In this document: piece by piece, positions 5,033 to 11,371 of the stretch | Layout of the letters: each line of letters starts with the position of its first letter | How positions within the stretch are numbered: the stretch's first letter is position 1 | Assembly (NCBI GenBank): GCA_030526765.1 | Contig: JAUNCB010000011.1 | Span: 1,154-12,524, forward strand | Origin: Bacillota bacterium | GTDB lineage: Bacteria > Bacillota > Clostridia > Lachnospirales > Anaerotignaceae | Direction of reading: 5' to 3' | Length of the DNA: 11,371 nucleotides | Position numbers and translations under genes: made by a program | The notes under the pieces: generated by a model | Seen by the model: the letters and a program-made list of their open reading frames with translations, nothing else | Told to the model about the DNA's origin: nothing | Databases searched by the model: none

Positions 5033-7244
5033 AGCCTATCTGCTGCGCTGGAAGGTCATTGGCGTGCTTCTGTTTTTCATCTTTGCCAGTGGGATCTTCT
5101 TCTGCGGCATTATGGCAATGAATATATCCAAGGTGTGGAGCTCCGATGCCATCAATGCGGATTCTGTTTATGAAACCGATGAATTTCGGCTGGCCTTTGA
5201 TGAGATACTGGATCATATGGTTCTTGCAGAGGTGCATTATCAGAGTCAGGAGCGGATCGAAGCAGGAGAAACGGTGGATCGGGAGGAAATGCTCAGTTCC
5301 TTCCGCCGCTATTATAATGTGACAGACGGGATCATCACAGGAAATACCCGTGTCAACGATACCTTTGACGGACTGGAGATTTACGGAAATATTCCGGAAG
5401 GCATGCAGGATAATCTGCTGGAATATCAGGAACTGGTGGAAAGCCGCCTGCCCTCCTATTACAGAATGTATATTCAGCGGCAGCTGGATGAATATAAAAG
5501 CAGCACCCGCTATCTGGAGGATACGGAAAACTTTCTTTATTACATCGAGGATGAAGCAGGCAATATCATTGGGGGCAATGCATCCATTGGAGAGGTCACT
5601 GCGGAGCAGCGGACACTGGTGCTTTCTGCGGGGCTGAGCAGCAATCATCTGGGTAATGGCTCCACCTTTTACAATGGCTATGAAAATCCCATTCTGGAGG
5701 GCAGCAGCTATCAATGCTTCTGCGCCATCAGGGATCCCCTTCTGCCGGGAGACGGTTTTTATGATATGGGACAGGATTTCAGCTATGCAAAGGCAAGCAT
5801 GCCAATCCTGTTTGGGGTCTTCTCTCTGGCGATGGTAGGGCTGATCGTCTGCCTGATCCATCTGATCCGTGTGGCGGGGCAGAAGGAAAAGGGCGGCGAA
5901 GTGACCTTCCTTCTGGTAGACCGTATTTATAACGAGATCCATTTCCTGCTGGTATTTTTGGCCGGCTTTCTCAGTATCAATCTGGCAGGCATTCTGATCG
6001 TTCTGATCATGAACGGAACAGTTACCTTCTGGAATTATGTGTTTGGCACCATGCTGGGGGCGCTGTATCTGGCTTCCGCAGGCATTGGGCTGAGCTATGT
6101 GCTTTCTGTGGCAAGGCAGGTCAAAAACAGGAGCTTTTTCAGAAACACATGGATCGCAGCCTCCATTCGCAGGATGAGTGCCCTGTTCACGGGGAAAACC
6201 TTCCGTGGATGGATGGTTATTGTAATGATGTTTTATGGTCTGGGCAACTGTGTGCTGATGGGCGGTATGATCGTGTCCTATTCCTATGGCTCCCTGCGGG
6301 AAGCGGCGTTGTTTGGTCTGGGGCTTCTGGTATTTAATCTGCTGTGTATGTATCTTTTCCTGCGGGCACTGCGTTCTCTGAAGGAGATCATGATCTCTGC
6401 CAAGGAAAACTCCAAAGGGAATTTCTCTTATCAGCTGAATCTGGATCGCATCTCGCCTTCTTTTCTGAACTTTGCCAAGGACGTGGCTAATATTCAGGAG
6501 GGGCTGAAAAATGCGGTGGATGATGCAGTCAAGGGGGAAAGGATGAAGGCAGAGCTGATCACCAATGTTTCCCATGATCTGAAAACACCGCTTACCTCTA
6601 TCATTTCCTATGTAGATCTGCTGAAGCAGGAAAAACTGGAAAATGAAACGGCATCTGCTTATGTGGATATTCTTCATGAGAAATCCTATCGGCTGAAGCA
6701 GCTGATCGAGGATCTGATCGAAGCCAGTAAGGCATCCAGCGGCAATCTGTCTGTTCAGAAAATGCGGGTGGATTATAAGCAGCTGACTCTGCAGGCTATG
6801 GGGGAAATGGAGGATAAGACAGAGGCGGCAGGGCTGACCTTTAAGGTAAGCTGTCCCGAGCCCGTGTATATTGATGCCGACGGCGGGCATATGTGGCGTA
6901 TTCTGGAAAATCTGCTTTCCAATATCGTAAAATATGCAATGCCCAATTCCCGTGTATATATCGATATTCTGAAAATGGACAATAATGGTCTGCTGATCAT
7001 AAAGAATATGTCTGCGGCACCCATTGATTTTGACGAAACAAGACTGACAGACCGCTTTGTGCGGGGCGATGCCTCCAGAACCACAGAGGGCAGCGGTCTG
7101 GGGCTTTCCATCACCCAGAGTCTGACAGAGCTGCAGGGTGGCTCCTTTGGGATTCAGGTGGATGGGGACCTGTTCAAAACCATTGTCAGCATTCCTCTTT
7201 ATATGGAAGAAACGGAAGCTGACGAAGAAGAAATGGAAGAATAA
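5007..7244 (+). CDS. Polytopic membrane sensor histidine kinase, partner of the preceding regulator
   Basis: A 745-residue kinase. TM1 (about residues 14-37) is followed by an extracellular domain of about 225 residues (40-264) that matches no sensor fold I recognise. TM2 is at about 265-287, and at least four further hydrophobic segments occupy 313-368 and 400-454. A linker leads to HisKA (H-box NVSHDLKTP, His523) and the ATPase domain (N-box Asn639 in NLLSNIVKY; G2 box EGSGLGLS at 694-700). The usual G1 box DxGxG is absent: the matching stretch reads IIKNMSAAPIDFDE, with Asn667 where the motif would begin. FVRGDASR replaces a standard F-box. The start is a TTG at 5007 inside the regulator gene, 26 bases overlapping, with only a weak purine-rich site upstream. 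The first downstream ATGs are at codons 37 and 39 and would delete TM1. It autophosphorylates His523 and passes phosphate to Asp54 of the partner; the stimulus is unknown. Confidence 0.92.
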   Translation: MATKSKKSKAYLLRWKVIGVLLFFIFASGIFFCGIMAMNISKVWSSDAINADSVYETDEFRLAFDEILDHMVLAEVHYQSQERIEAGETVDREEMLSSFRRYYNVTDGIITGNTRVNDTFDGLEIYGNIPEGMQDNLLEYQELVESRLPSYYRMYIQRQLDEYKSSTRYLEDTENFLYYIEDEAGNIIGGNASIGEVTAEQRTLVLSAGLSSNHLGNGSTFYNGYENPILEGSSYQCFCAIRDPLLPGDGFYDMGQDFSYAKASMPILFGVFSLAMVGLIVCLIHLIRVAGQKEKGGEVTFLLVDRIYNEIHFLLVFLAGFLSINLAGILIVLIMNGTVTFWNYVFGTMLGALYLASAGIGLSYVLSVARQVKNRSFFRNTWIAASIRRMSALFTGKTFRGWMVIVMMFYGLGNCVLMGGMIVSYSYGSLREAALFGLGLLVFNLLCMYLFLRALRSLKEIMISAKENSKGNFSYQLNLDRISPSFLNFAKDVANIQEGLKNAVDDAVKGERMKAELITNVSHDLKTPLTSIISYVDLLKQEKLENETASAYVDILHEKSYRLKQLIEDLIEASKASSGNLSVQKMRVDYKQLTLQAMGEMEDKTEAAGLTFKVSCPEPVYIDADGGHMWRILENLLSNIVKYAMPNSRVYIDILKMDNNGLLIIKNMSAAPIDFDETRLTDRFVRGDASRTTEGSGLGLSITQSLTELQGGSFGIQVDGDLFKTIVSIPLYMEETEADEEEMEE

Positions 7245-7270
7245 AAAGCAGTATTTGAAGTATTTGAAAA

Positions 7271-7326
7271 AAATCCCTCTTAGGCAGATAAGGTAAATGA
7301 CCAAAATCTGCCTAAGGGGGATTTTT
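7271..7326 (+). terminator. Rho-independent terminator after the two-component operon
   Basis: A stem of 18 pairs with one wobble (7271-7288 with 7307-7324; core CCCTCTTAGGCAGA against TCTGCCTAAGGGGG) has an 18-base loop and ends in TTTTT. It lies 26 bases after the kinase stop and before the transporter promoter. The stem also carries AAA on its left side, so weak activity on the other strand is possible. Confidence 0.88.
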
Positions 7327-7338
7327 CGGGAAAAATGG

Positions 7339-7368
7339 TTGCAGAGAGAGGAAGGTGGGGTGTATACT
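7339..7368 (+). promoter_or_regulatory. Sigma-A promoter for the CLC transporter gene
   Basis: TTGCAG (7339-7344) and TATACT (7363-7368) are separated by 18 bases. The start would be near 7375, leaving a leader of roughly 33 bases before the GTG at 7408. The leader is too short for a riboswitch, and no fluoride-riboswitch motif is visible. Confidence 0.65.
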
Positions 7369-7407
7369 AACCTTTGGTAAAAATCAGATAAATCGGGGGT
7401 ATATTCT

Positions 7408-8682
7408 GTGGTTCGGAAGTTTTACAGAAAATATGAAGATAAATTTAACAGAAGTGAGGATAATTTCCTTCATTTTATGTCATGGATGTGTGCAGGAATT
7501 GCTATCGGCGGCGTAGTCGGTCTGGTAGGGATCGCCTTTCATCTGCTGCTGGAATGGGCAACGGAATTCCGCATGGAGCATCCCATGCTCCTCTGGCTTC
7601 TGCCTGTGGGCGGGCTTGCCATTGTGCTGGCTTATCGTCTGCTGGGTATGGAAAAGGACAGGGGAACGAATTTCATTCTGGTGGCAGTGCGTTCCAATGA
7701 GCAGGTGAGCATCAAAACAGCGCCGCTGATCTTTTTCAGTACCGTTGTGACCCATCTTTTAGGCGGTTCTGCAGGCAGAGAAGGGGCGGCTTTGCAGCTG
7801 GGCGGCAGTATTGCCTCCAGCTTTGCCCGCACATGGGAGCTGAATGAAAAGGAATCCCGCATCATGACCATGTGCGGTATGGCAGCAGGCTTTTCTGCTT
7901 TGTTCGGCACACCGCTGACTGCGGTGGTTTTTGCCATGGAGGTCATTACGGTCGGTGTCATGCATTATTCTGCCATTGTGCCCTGTACGGTAGCGGCGCT
8001 GGTGGCATCCAGTATGTCGCAGGCGATGGGGATTGCACCAACAGCATTCACGATCGCCAATGTGCCTGGAACGATCGGGCTGGAAACAGGCTTTGGTGTT
8101 ATGGTACTGGGGATCGCATCGGCACTGGTCAGCATCCTGTTCTGCATCATTATGGAGCATACCTCCCATACCTATCGAAAGGTGATCCCCAATTCCATGC
8201 TGCGGGTATTTGCAGGCGGCTGCATCATCATTGCGCTGACCTATCTGGTGGGCTGCAGGGATTATAACGGCGCAGGGATGGATATCATCATCAAGGCATT
8301 GAACGGTGATGCAAAGGCAGAAGCCTTTCTTGTAAAGATCCTTTTTACAGCACTGACGCTGGGGGCGGGCTATAAGGGCGGCGAGATTGTACCCTCCTTT
8401 TTCATCGGTGCCACCTTTGGCTGTGTGGCAGGGCCTTTGCTGGGGCTTCCGCCCGAATTTGCGGCTTCCCTGTGCATGGCAGCGGTATTCTGTGGTGTAA
8501 CGAATTGCCCGCTGACCTCTATCCTACTGTGTATCGAGCTGTTTGGCTTCCAGGGGGCAGGCTATTATGCTCTTTGCTGCGGCATCAGCTATATGCTTTC
8601 CGGTTATTACGGGCTATATTCCGAGCAGAAGATCATGTACTCCAAGGTGCAGCCGGAATTCATCAATAAGAATGTCCATTGA
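7408..8682 (+). CDS. CLC-family anion channel/antiporter (sycA-like / CLC-F-related branch)
   Basis: A 424-residue polytopic membrane protein with the CLC fold and no C-terminal CBS domains. The gating glutamate is Glu125 in GGSAGREGAALQLGGS. The first selectivity motif, normally GSGIP, reads GTNF (86-89). The third, normally GGIFAP, reads GGEIVPSFFIGATFG (Glu326, Val328). The internal proton glutamate of Cl-/H+ exchangers is replaced: FAMEV has Glu178 then Val179. The APLIFF, THLLGGSAGREG and GGE-x-x-P patterns place it with the sycA-like branch that includes fluoride/proton antiporters, rather than the E. coli EriC type. Whether it carries chloride or fluoride is open. The start is GTG 7408 with GGGGGT (7395-7399) as ribosome site. 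It has its own promoter and is followed by its own terminator, so it is a single-gene unit. Confidence 0.9.
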   Translation: MVRKFYRKYEDKFNRSEDNFLHFMSWMCAGIAIGGVVGLVGIAFHLLLEWATEFRMEHPMLLWLLPVGGLAIVLAYRLLGMEKDRGTNFILVAVRSNEQVSIKTAPLIFFSTVVTHLLGGSAGREGAALQLGGSIASSFARTWELNEKESRIMTMCGMAAGFSALFGTPLTAVVFAMEVITVGVMHYSAIVPCTVAALVASSMSQAMGIAPTAFTIANVPGTIGLETGFGVMVLGIASALVSILFCIIMEHTSHTYRKVIPNSMLRVFAGGCIIIALTYLVGCRDYNGAGMDIIIKALNGDAKAEAFLVKILFTALTLGAGYKGGEIVPSFFIGATFGCVAGPLLGLPPEFAASLCMAAVFCGVTNCPLTSILLCIELFGFQGAGYYALCCGISYMLSGYYGLYSEQKIMYSKVQPEFINKNVH

Positions 8683-8788
8683 TGCATGAAAGAAACGGAA
8701 TCTGCATATTTTCAGAATGGTGTATACAATCAATGCATATTTCTGTTTTATGCATGATTTTATGCATAATAAACAAGAAAAACATCAG

Positions 8789-8826
8789 AGCGGCTTTTTC
8801 GGATTGATTGAGAAAAAGCCGCTTTT
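8789..8826 (+). terminator. Rho-independent terminator after the CLC gene
   Basis: AGCGGCTTTTTC (8789-8800) pairs perfectly with GAAAAAGCCGCT (8812-8823) around an 11-base loop. The T-run spans 8823-8826. It lies 107 bases after the CLC stop and upstream of the ABC operon promoter. Confidence 0.85.
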
Positions 8827-8853
8827 CAGTATTTATAGGAATAAAAGTTGTGC

Positions 8854-8888
8854 AAATCGAACAAAAAATAGTGCAAAAATCTCGATTT
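8854..8888. repeat. Inverted repeat AAATCGA ... TCGATTT upstream of the ABC promoter
   Basis: AAATCGA (8854-8860) and TCGATTT (8882-8888) are perfect inverted arms separated by 21 bases. The second GTGCAAA lies between them and the -35 is 18 bases further on. Possible operator; seven-base arms in AT-rich DNA could also be chance. Confidence 0.3.
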
Positions 8889-8905
8889 ATAGTTAAAAAT
8901 TGGTA

Positions 8906-8934
8906 TTGTATTTTATGCACTTTGCGAGTATAAT
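8906..8934 (+). promoter_or_regulatory. Sigma-A promoter of the amino acid ABC operon
   Basis: TTGTAT (8906-8911) and a perfect TATAAT (8929-8934) are separated by 17 bases. The start is expected near 8941, giving a leader of about 50 bases to the ATG at 8990. The leader holds only a five-pair hairpin (ACACA 8952-8956 with TGTGT 8960-8964). The 307-base gap 8683-8989 contains no gene: it holds the CLC terminator, the TGCA cluster, this promoter and the leader. Confidence 0.75.
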
Positions 8935-8989
8935 TCCACTTGTAAATAAACACACAGGTTGTGTATAAGAAATAAGGGAGGAAGTAATT

Positions 8990-9784
8990 ATGAAGAAATT
9001 TATGAAAGGCCTTTTGGCTACAACAATGGTATTTGCAATGATGACATCTCTGGTTGGCTGCGGCGGCGGTTCCGAAGAACCTGCAGCAACAGATGAACCT
9101 GCAGCAGAAACACTGATCATGGCAACAAACGCAGCATTCCCTCCTTACGAATTCTACGAAGGCGATGCAATCGTTGGTATCGACGCAGAAGTAGGTAAGG
9201 CAATTGCTGATAAACTGGGTATGGGCTTCACAATCGAAGATATGGAATTCGATGCGATCATTCCTGCAGTAACAAGCGGTAAAGCAAGCTTCGGTATGGC
9301 TGGTATGACAGTAACAGAAGAACGTCTGAATTCTGTAGACTTCTCCACTTCCTACGCAAAAGGCGTTCAGGTAGTAATCGTTGCAGAAGGCTCCGCAATC
9401 ACAACAGTTGACGATCTGTTCGCAGACGGTGCTTCTCATGTAATCGGTGTTCAGACAGGTACAACAGGTGACCTGTACTCCACATGGGATCTGGAAGAAG
9501 CTGGTCTGGCTACAGTAGAACGTTTCAACAAAGGTGCTGACGCTGTTCTGGCTCTGACACAGGGTAAAGTTGACTGCGTAGTAATCGATAACGAACCTGC
9601 AAAAGAATTCGTTGCAGCAAACGAAGGTCTGGTAATTCTGGATACAGAATATGCAGTTGAAGACTATGCTATCTGCTTCGCAAAAGACAGCGAACTGACA
9701 GCACAGGTTAACAGCGCGCTGGAAGAACTGATCGCTGACGGTACAGTTCAGGCAATCATCGACAAATACATCAGCGCAGAATAA
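8990..9784 (+). CDS. Polar amino acid ABC transporter substrate-binding lipoprotein
   Basis: A 264-residue extracytoplasmic binding protein of the family 3 (GlnH/HisJ/ArtJ) type. The N-terminus is a lipoprotein signal: MKK, a hydrophobic core and the lipobox LVGC with Cys24 as lipidation site, then a short Gly/Ser/Glu/Pro/Ala-rich linker to about residue 40. The domain begins with LIMATNAAFPPYEF and continues with VGIDAEVGKAIADKLGM. Arg112 in MTVTEERLNSVDFS and Asp200 in VVIDNEPA match the residues that hold the carboxylate and amino groups of an amino acid ligand. The exact amino acid is not readable. The ribosome site GGGAGG (8976-8981) is 8 bases before the ATG. It is first in a three-gene importer operon. 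Codon choice is strongly skewed (every glutamate codon I read is GAA, and GTT, AAC and GCA are favoured), unlike the GAG-rich genes upstream, which suggests very high expression. A terminator follows, so extra binding protein is probably made. Confidence 0.95.
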   Translation: MKKFMKGLLATTMVFAMMTSLVGCGGGSEEPAATDEPAAETLIMATNAAFPPYEFYEGDAIVGIDAEVGKAIADKLGMGFTIEDMEFDAIIPAVTSGKASFGMAGMTVTEERLNSVDFSTSYAKGVQVVIVAEGSAITTVDDLFADGASHVIGVQTGTTGDLYSTWDLEEAGLATVERFNKGADAVLALTQGKVDCVVIDNEPAKEFVAANEGLVILDTEYAVEDYAICFAKDSELTAQVNSALEELIADGTVQAIIDKYISAE

Positions 9785-9808
9785 TTGAATCAGTCTTGAT
9801 AAATAATT

Positions 9809-9836
9809 CAGGGGTGACCAAAGTCACCCCTGTTTT
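9809..9836 (+). terminator. Intra-operon terminator between binding protein and permease
   Basis: CAGGGGTGAC (9809-9818), loop CAAA, GTCACCCCTG (9823-9832) is a perfect 10-pair GC-rich stem followed by TTTT and GTAGTT. The only interruption of the operon is here, and no convincing promoter lies between it and the permease start at 9869. It probably works as a partial terminator, or protects the 3' end of the binding-protein mRNA, to set subunit ratios. Confidence 0.85.
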
Positions 9837-9868
9837 GTAGTTATAAAAAATAAGGAGGGGTTTTCCGA

Positions 9869-10579
9869 ATGAGCTTGAAAGAACGTTTCATCTTCAACTT
9901 TATCGAAAGTGACCGTTGGAGATATCTGTGGGACGGTCTGGGCGCAACACTGAAAGTAACATTCTTCGCATTGGTTGTCGGTGTGATTATCGGTGTTGTT
10001 GTTGCTATCATTCGTTCTACACATGATAAAAATGTAAAAGATATGAAGGGGATCGGCAAAGGGATCCTGCAGCTTCTGAATGCGCTCTGTCAGGTTTATC
10101 TGACAGTCATCCGCGGTACACCTGTTGTTGTACAGCTGATGATCATGTACTATGTTGTTATGGTATCTTCCACCAATAAGATTCTGGTAGCAACCATTGC
10201 CTTTGGTATGAACTCCGGTGCTTATGTTGCGGAAATTTTCCGAAGCGGCATCATGTCCATCGATCAGGGGCAGTTTGAAGCAGGCCGTTCCTTGGGCTTC
10301 AACTTCGTACAGACTATGCAGTATATCATCATTCCTCAGGCATTCAAAAATGTACTGCCTGCACTGGCAAATGAATTTATCGTACTGTTAAAAGAAACAT
10401 CCGTATCCGGTTACGTTGCCCTTCACGATCTGACAAAGGGCGGCGATATCATCAGAAGCCGTACCTATGACGCATTCATGCCGCTGATCGGTGTTGCAGT
10501 GATTTATCTGGTACTGGTTATGTTCTTCACCTATCTGGTGGGTATCCTTGAAAGGAGGTTGAGAAACAGTGAACGCTAA
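9869..10579 (+). CDS. Polar amino acid ABC transporter permease (HisM/GlnP family)
   Basis: A 236-residue inner-membrane subunit with about five hydrophobic segments, a normal length for the family. It forms the translocation channel, probably as a homodimer because the operon has only one permease. The N-terminal segment [16 protein letters not shown] is typical, followed by [16 protein letters not shown]. The EAA loop that docks on the ATPase is [19 protein letters not shown] from Glu137, leading into [32 protein letters not shown] is also characteristic. The strong ribosome site AAGGAGGGG (9852-9860) is 8 bases before the ATG. Transcription must pass the terminator that separates it from the binding-protein gene. 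Its 3' end overlaps the ATPase start by 11 bases, so permease and ATPase are translationally coupled. Confidence 0.95.
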   Translation: MSLKERFIFNFIESDRWRYLWDGLGATLKVTFFALVVGVIIGVVVAIIRSTHDKNVKDMKGIGKGILQLLNALCQVYLTVIRGTPVVVQLMIMYYVVMVSSTNKILVATIAFGMNSGAYVAEIFRSGIMSIDQGQFEAGRSLGFNFVQTMQYIIIPQAFKNVLPALANEFIVLLKETSVSGYVALHDLTKGGDIIRSRTYDAFMPLIGVAVIYLVLVMFFTYLVGILERRLRNSER

Positions 10580-11315
10580 TGAAACCTTGATTAAAGTGGA
10601 AAATCTGCAGAAATATTATAAAGGCGGCGAGATCAAAGCTCTGGACGGTATCAATACAGAAATCAAAAAAGGCGAAGTAGTCGTTGTTATTGGTCCCTCC
10701 GGCTCCGGTAAATCCACCTTCCTGCGCTGTCTGAACCTGCTGGAAGTGCCCACAGGCGGCAGCATCTTCTTTGAAGGTACAGATATCACAGATGATAAAA
10801 CTGACATCAATATCCATCGTCAGAAAATGGGTATGGTGTTCCAGCATTTCAACCTGTTCCCTCATATGACAATTCTGAAAAATATGACCATTGCTCCCAT
10901 GAAGTTGCTGAAAAAGAGCGAAGCGGAAGCAACAGAGCTGGCAATGAAGCTGCTGAAGCGTGTTGGTTTGGAGGACAGAGCAAATGCATATCCTTCTCAG
11001 CTTTCCGGTGGTCAGAAACAGCGTGTTGCCATCGTGCGTGCCCTGTGTATGGAACCCGAGGTAATGCTGTTTGATGAACCCACCTCCGCACTGGACCCCG
11101 AAATGGTTGGTGAAGTACTGGAAGTTATGAAACAGCTGGCACATGATAACATGACAATGGTCGTGGTTACCCATGAAATGGGCTTTGCCCGTGAAGTTGG
11201 TACCCGTGTAATGTTCATGGCGGATGGGAAACAGGTGGAAGAAGGTACACCTGAAGAAATCTTCGATACACCGAAGAGTGACCGTCTGCATCAGTTCCTG
11301 GCGAAGGTGCTGTAA
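10569..11315 (+). CDS. Polar amino acid ABC transporter ATP-binding protein (GlnQ/HisP family)
   Basis: A 248-residue cytoplasmic ATPase that powers the importer as a dimer on the permease. All catalytic motifs are intact: Walker [10 protein letters not shown] (42-50), Q-loop in [13 protein letters not shown], signature LSGGQKQRV (145-153), Walker [10 protein letters not shown] with Asp169 and catalytic Glu170, D-loop SALDPE, and switch His202 in VVTHEMGF. The length equals the usual GlnQ-type size, with no C-terminal extension. The start is GTG at 10569, set by a full AAAGGAGG (10551-10558) 10 bases upstream; it lies inside the last codons of the permease gene. The predicted first residues are [19 protein letters not shown]. 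The substrate is the same unknown polar amino acid. The operon ends here with a terminator. Confidence 0.97.
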   Translation: MNANETLIKVENLQKYYKGGEIKALDGINTEIKKGEVVVVIGPSGSGKSTFLRCLNLLEVPTGGSIFFEGTDITDDKTDINIHRQKMGMVFQHFNLFPHMTILKNMTIAPMKLLKKSEAEATELAMKLLKRVGLEDRANAYPSQLSGGQKQRVAIVRALCMEPEVMLFDEPTSALDPEMVGEVLEVMKQLAHDNMTMVVVTHEMGFAREVGTRVMFMADGKQVEEGTPEEIFDTPKSDRLHQFLAKVL

Positions 11316-11326
11316 GCGAGAAATGC

Positions 11327-11368
11327 AAAAAGTGAGAGAAAATCCTGAGATTTTCCCTCACTTTTTTT
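11327..11368 (+). terminator. Rho-independent terminator closing the amino acid ABC operon
   Basis: AAAAAGTGAGAGAAAATC (11327-11344) pairs with GATTTTCCCTCACTTTTT (11349-11366) around the loop CTGA, with one A-C mismatch. The right side ends in a run of seven T. It starts 12 bases after the ATPase stop. A-rich and T-rich flanks may let it work in both directions; what lies beyond is outside the window. Confidence 0.88.
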
Positions 11369-11371
11369 GTG

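Larger units (their letters stand above)
8682..8920. repeat. Cluster of eight TGCA words (ATGCAT, TTTTATGCA and GTGCAAA elements)
   Basis: TGCA occurs at 8683, 8703, 8734, 8751, 8763, 8851, 8872 and 8916. Four copies are ATGCAT (8682, 8733, 8750, 8762). TTTTATGCA recurs at 8746, 8758 and 8911. GTGCAAA occurs at 8850 and 8871, exactly 21 bases (two helical turns) apart, just upstream of the ABC promoter, and the 8911 copy lies in that promoter's spacer. Read on one orientation or the other, five copies share TGCA(A/T)A. This could be a regulator-binding cluster; the regulator is unknown. Confidence 0.45.

Noticed and set aside
4965..7304. A very long open reading frame (779 codons) on the minus strand across the histidine kinase gene
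   Set aside because: It mirrors the codon phase of the kinase gene, its product is rich in His, Gln, Cys and Ile with no recognisable domain, it starts in the downstream terminator region, and it has no ribosome site. The plus-strand product has clear kinase motifs.
7327..7407. Possible fluoride riboswitch (crcB motif) before the CLC gene
   Set aside because: The conserved riboswitch sequence blocks are not visible and the expected leader is only about 33 bases.

Overview
The window looks like a chromosomal segment of an anaerobic low-to-mid GC Firmicute of the class Clostridia, probably Lachnospirales or a close relative. This is inferred from four things: a group B type [FeFe] hydrogenase, near-consensus sigma-A promoters and AGGAGG ribosome binding sites, a tRNA gene without an encoded CCA, and the protein styles. 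No species is claimed. Nothing indicates a phage, plasmid, insertion sequence or CRISPR array.

Layout. Positions 2-943 (+) hold the C-terminal part of a PhoR-like sensor kinase cut by the window edge. Positions 1138-2622 (+) hold a stand-alone [FeFe] hydrogenase, with a promoter and a terminator-like hairpin in its leader and a strong bidirectional terminator behind it. On the minus strand, a tRNA-Lys(TTT) gene with a perfect TTGACA-N17-TATAAT promoter is followed by its terminator. A MATE-family exporter then starts about 20 bases downstream, apparently without room for its own promoter. Positions 4337-7244 (+) hold an OmpR-type response regulator and a large polytopic histidine kinase that overlap by 26 bases. 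Positions 7408-8682 (+) hold a CLC-family anion transporter with unusual pore motifs. After a 307-base regulatory gap rich in TGCA words, positions 8990-11315 (+) hold a complete polar amino acid ABC importer in the order binding lipoprotein, permease, ATPase. An internal terminator separates the lipoprotein from the other two genes, and another terminator closes the operon.

How the parts work together. The segment is a series of small independent transcription units, most bounded by a recognisable hairpin terminator. The hydrogenase would handle H2 and redox balance in fermentative metabolism. The MATE and CLC proteins move drugs or cations and halides across the membrane. The regulator/kinase pair senses an unknown extracellular or membrane signal. 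The ABC system imports a polar amino acid and appears built to make more binding protein than permease or ATPase.

Most of the window is ordinary core-type content. The points worth a second look are the tRNA/terminator/MATE arrangement, the hydrogenase leader hairpin and its non-canonical H-cluster motifs, the hybrid CLC motifs, the histidine kinase that lacks a normal G1 box, and the TGCA cluster before the ABC operon.
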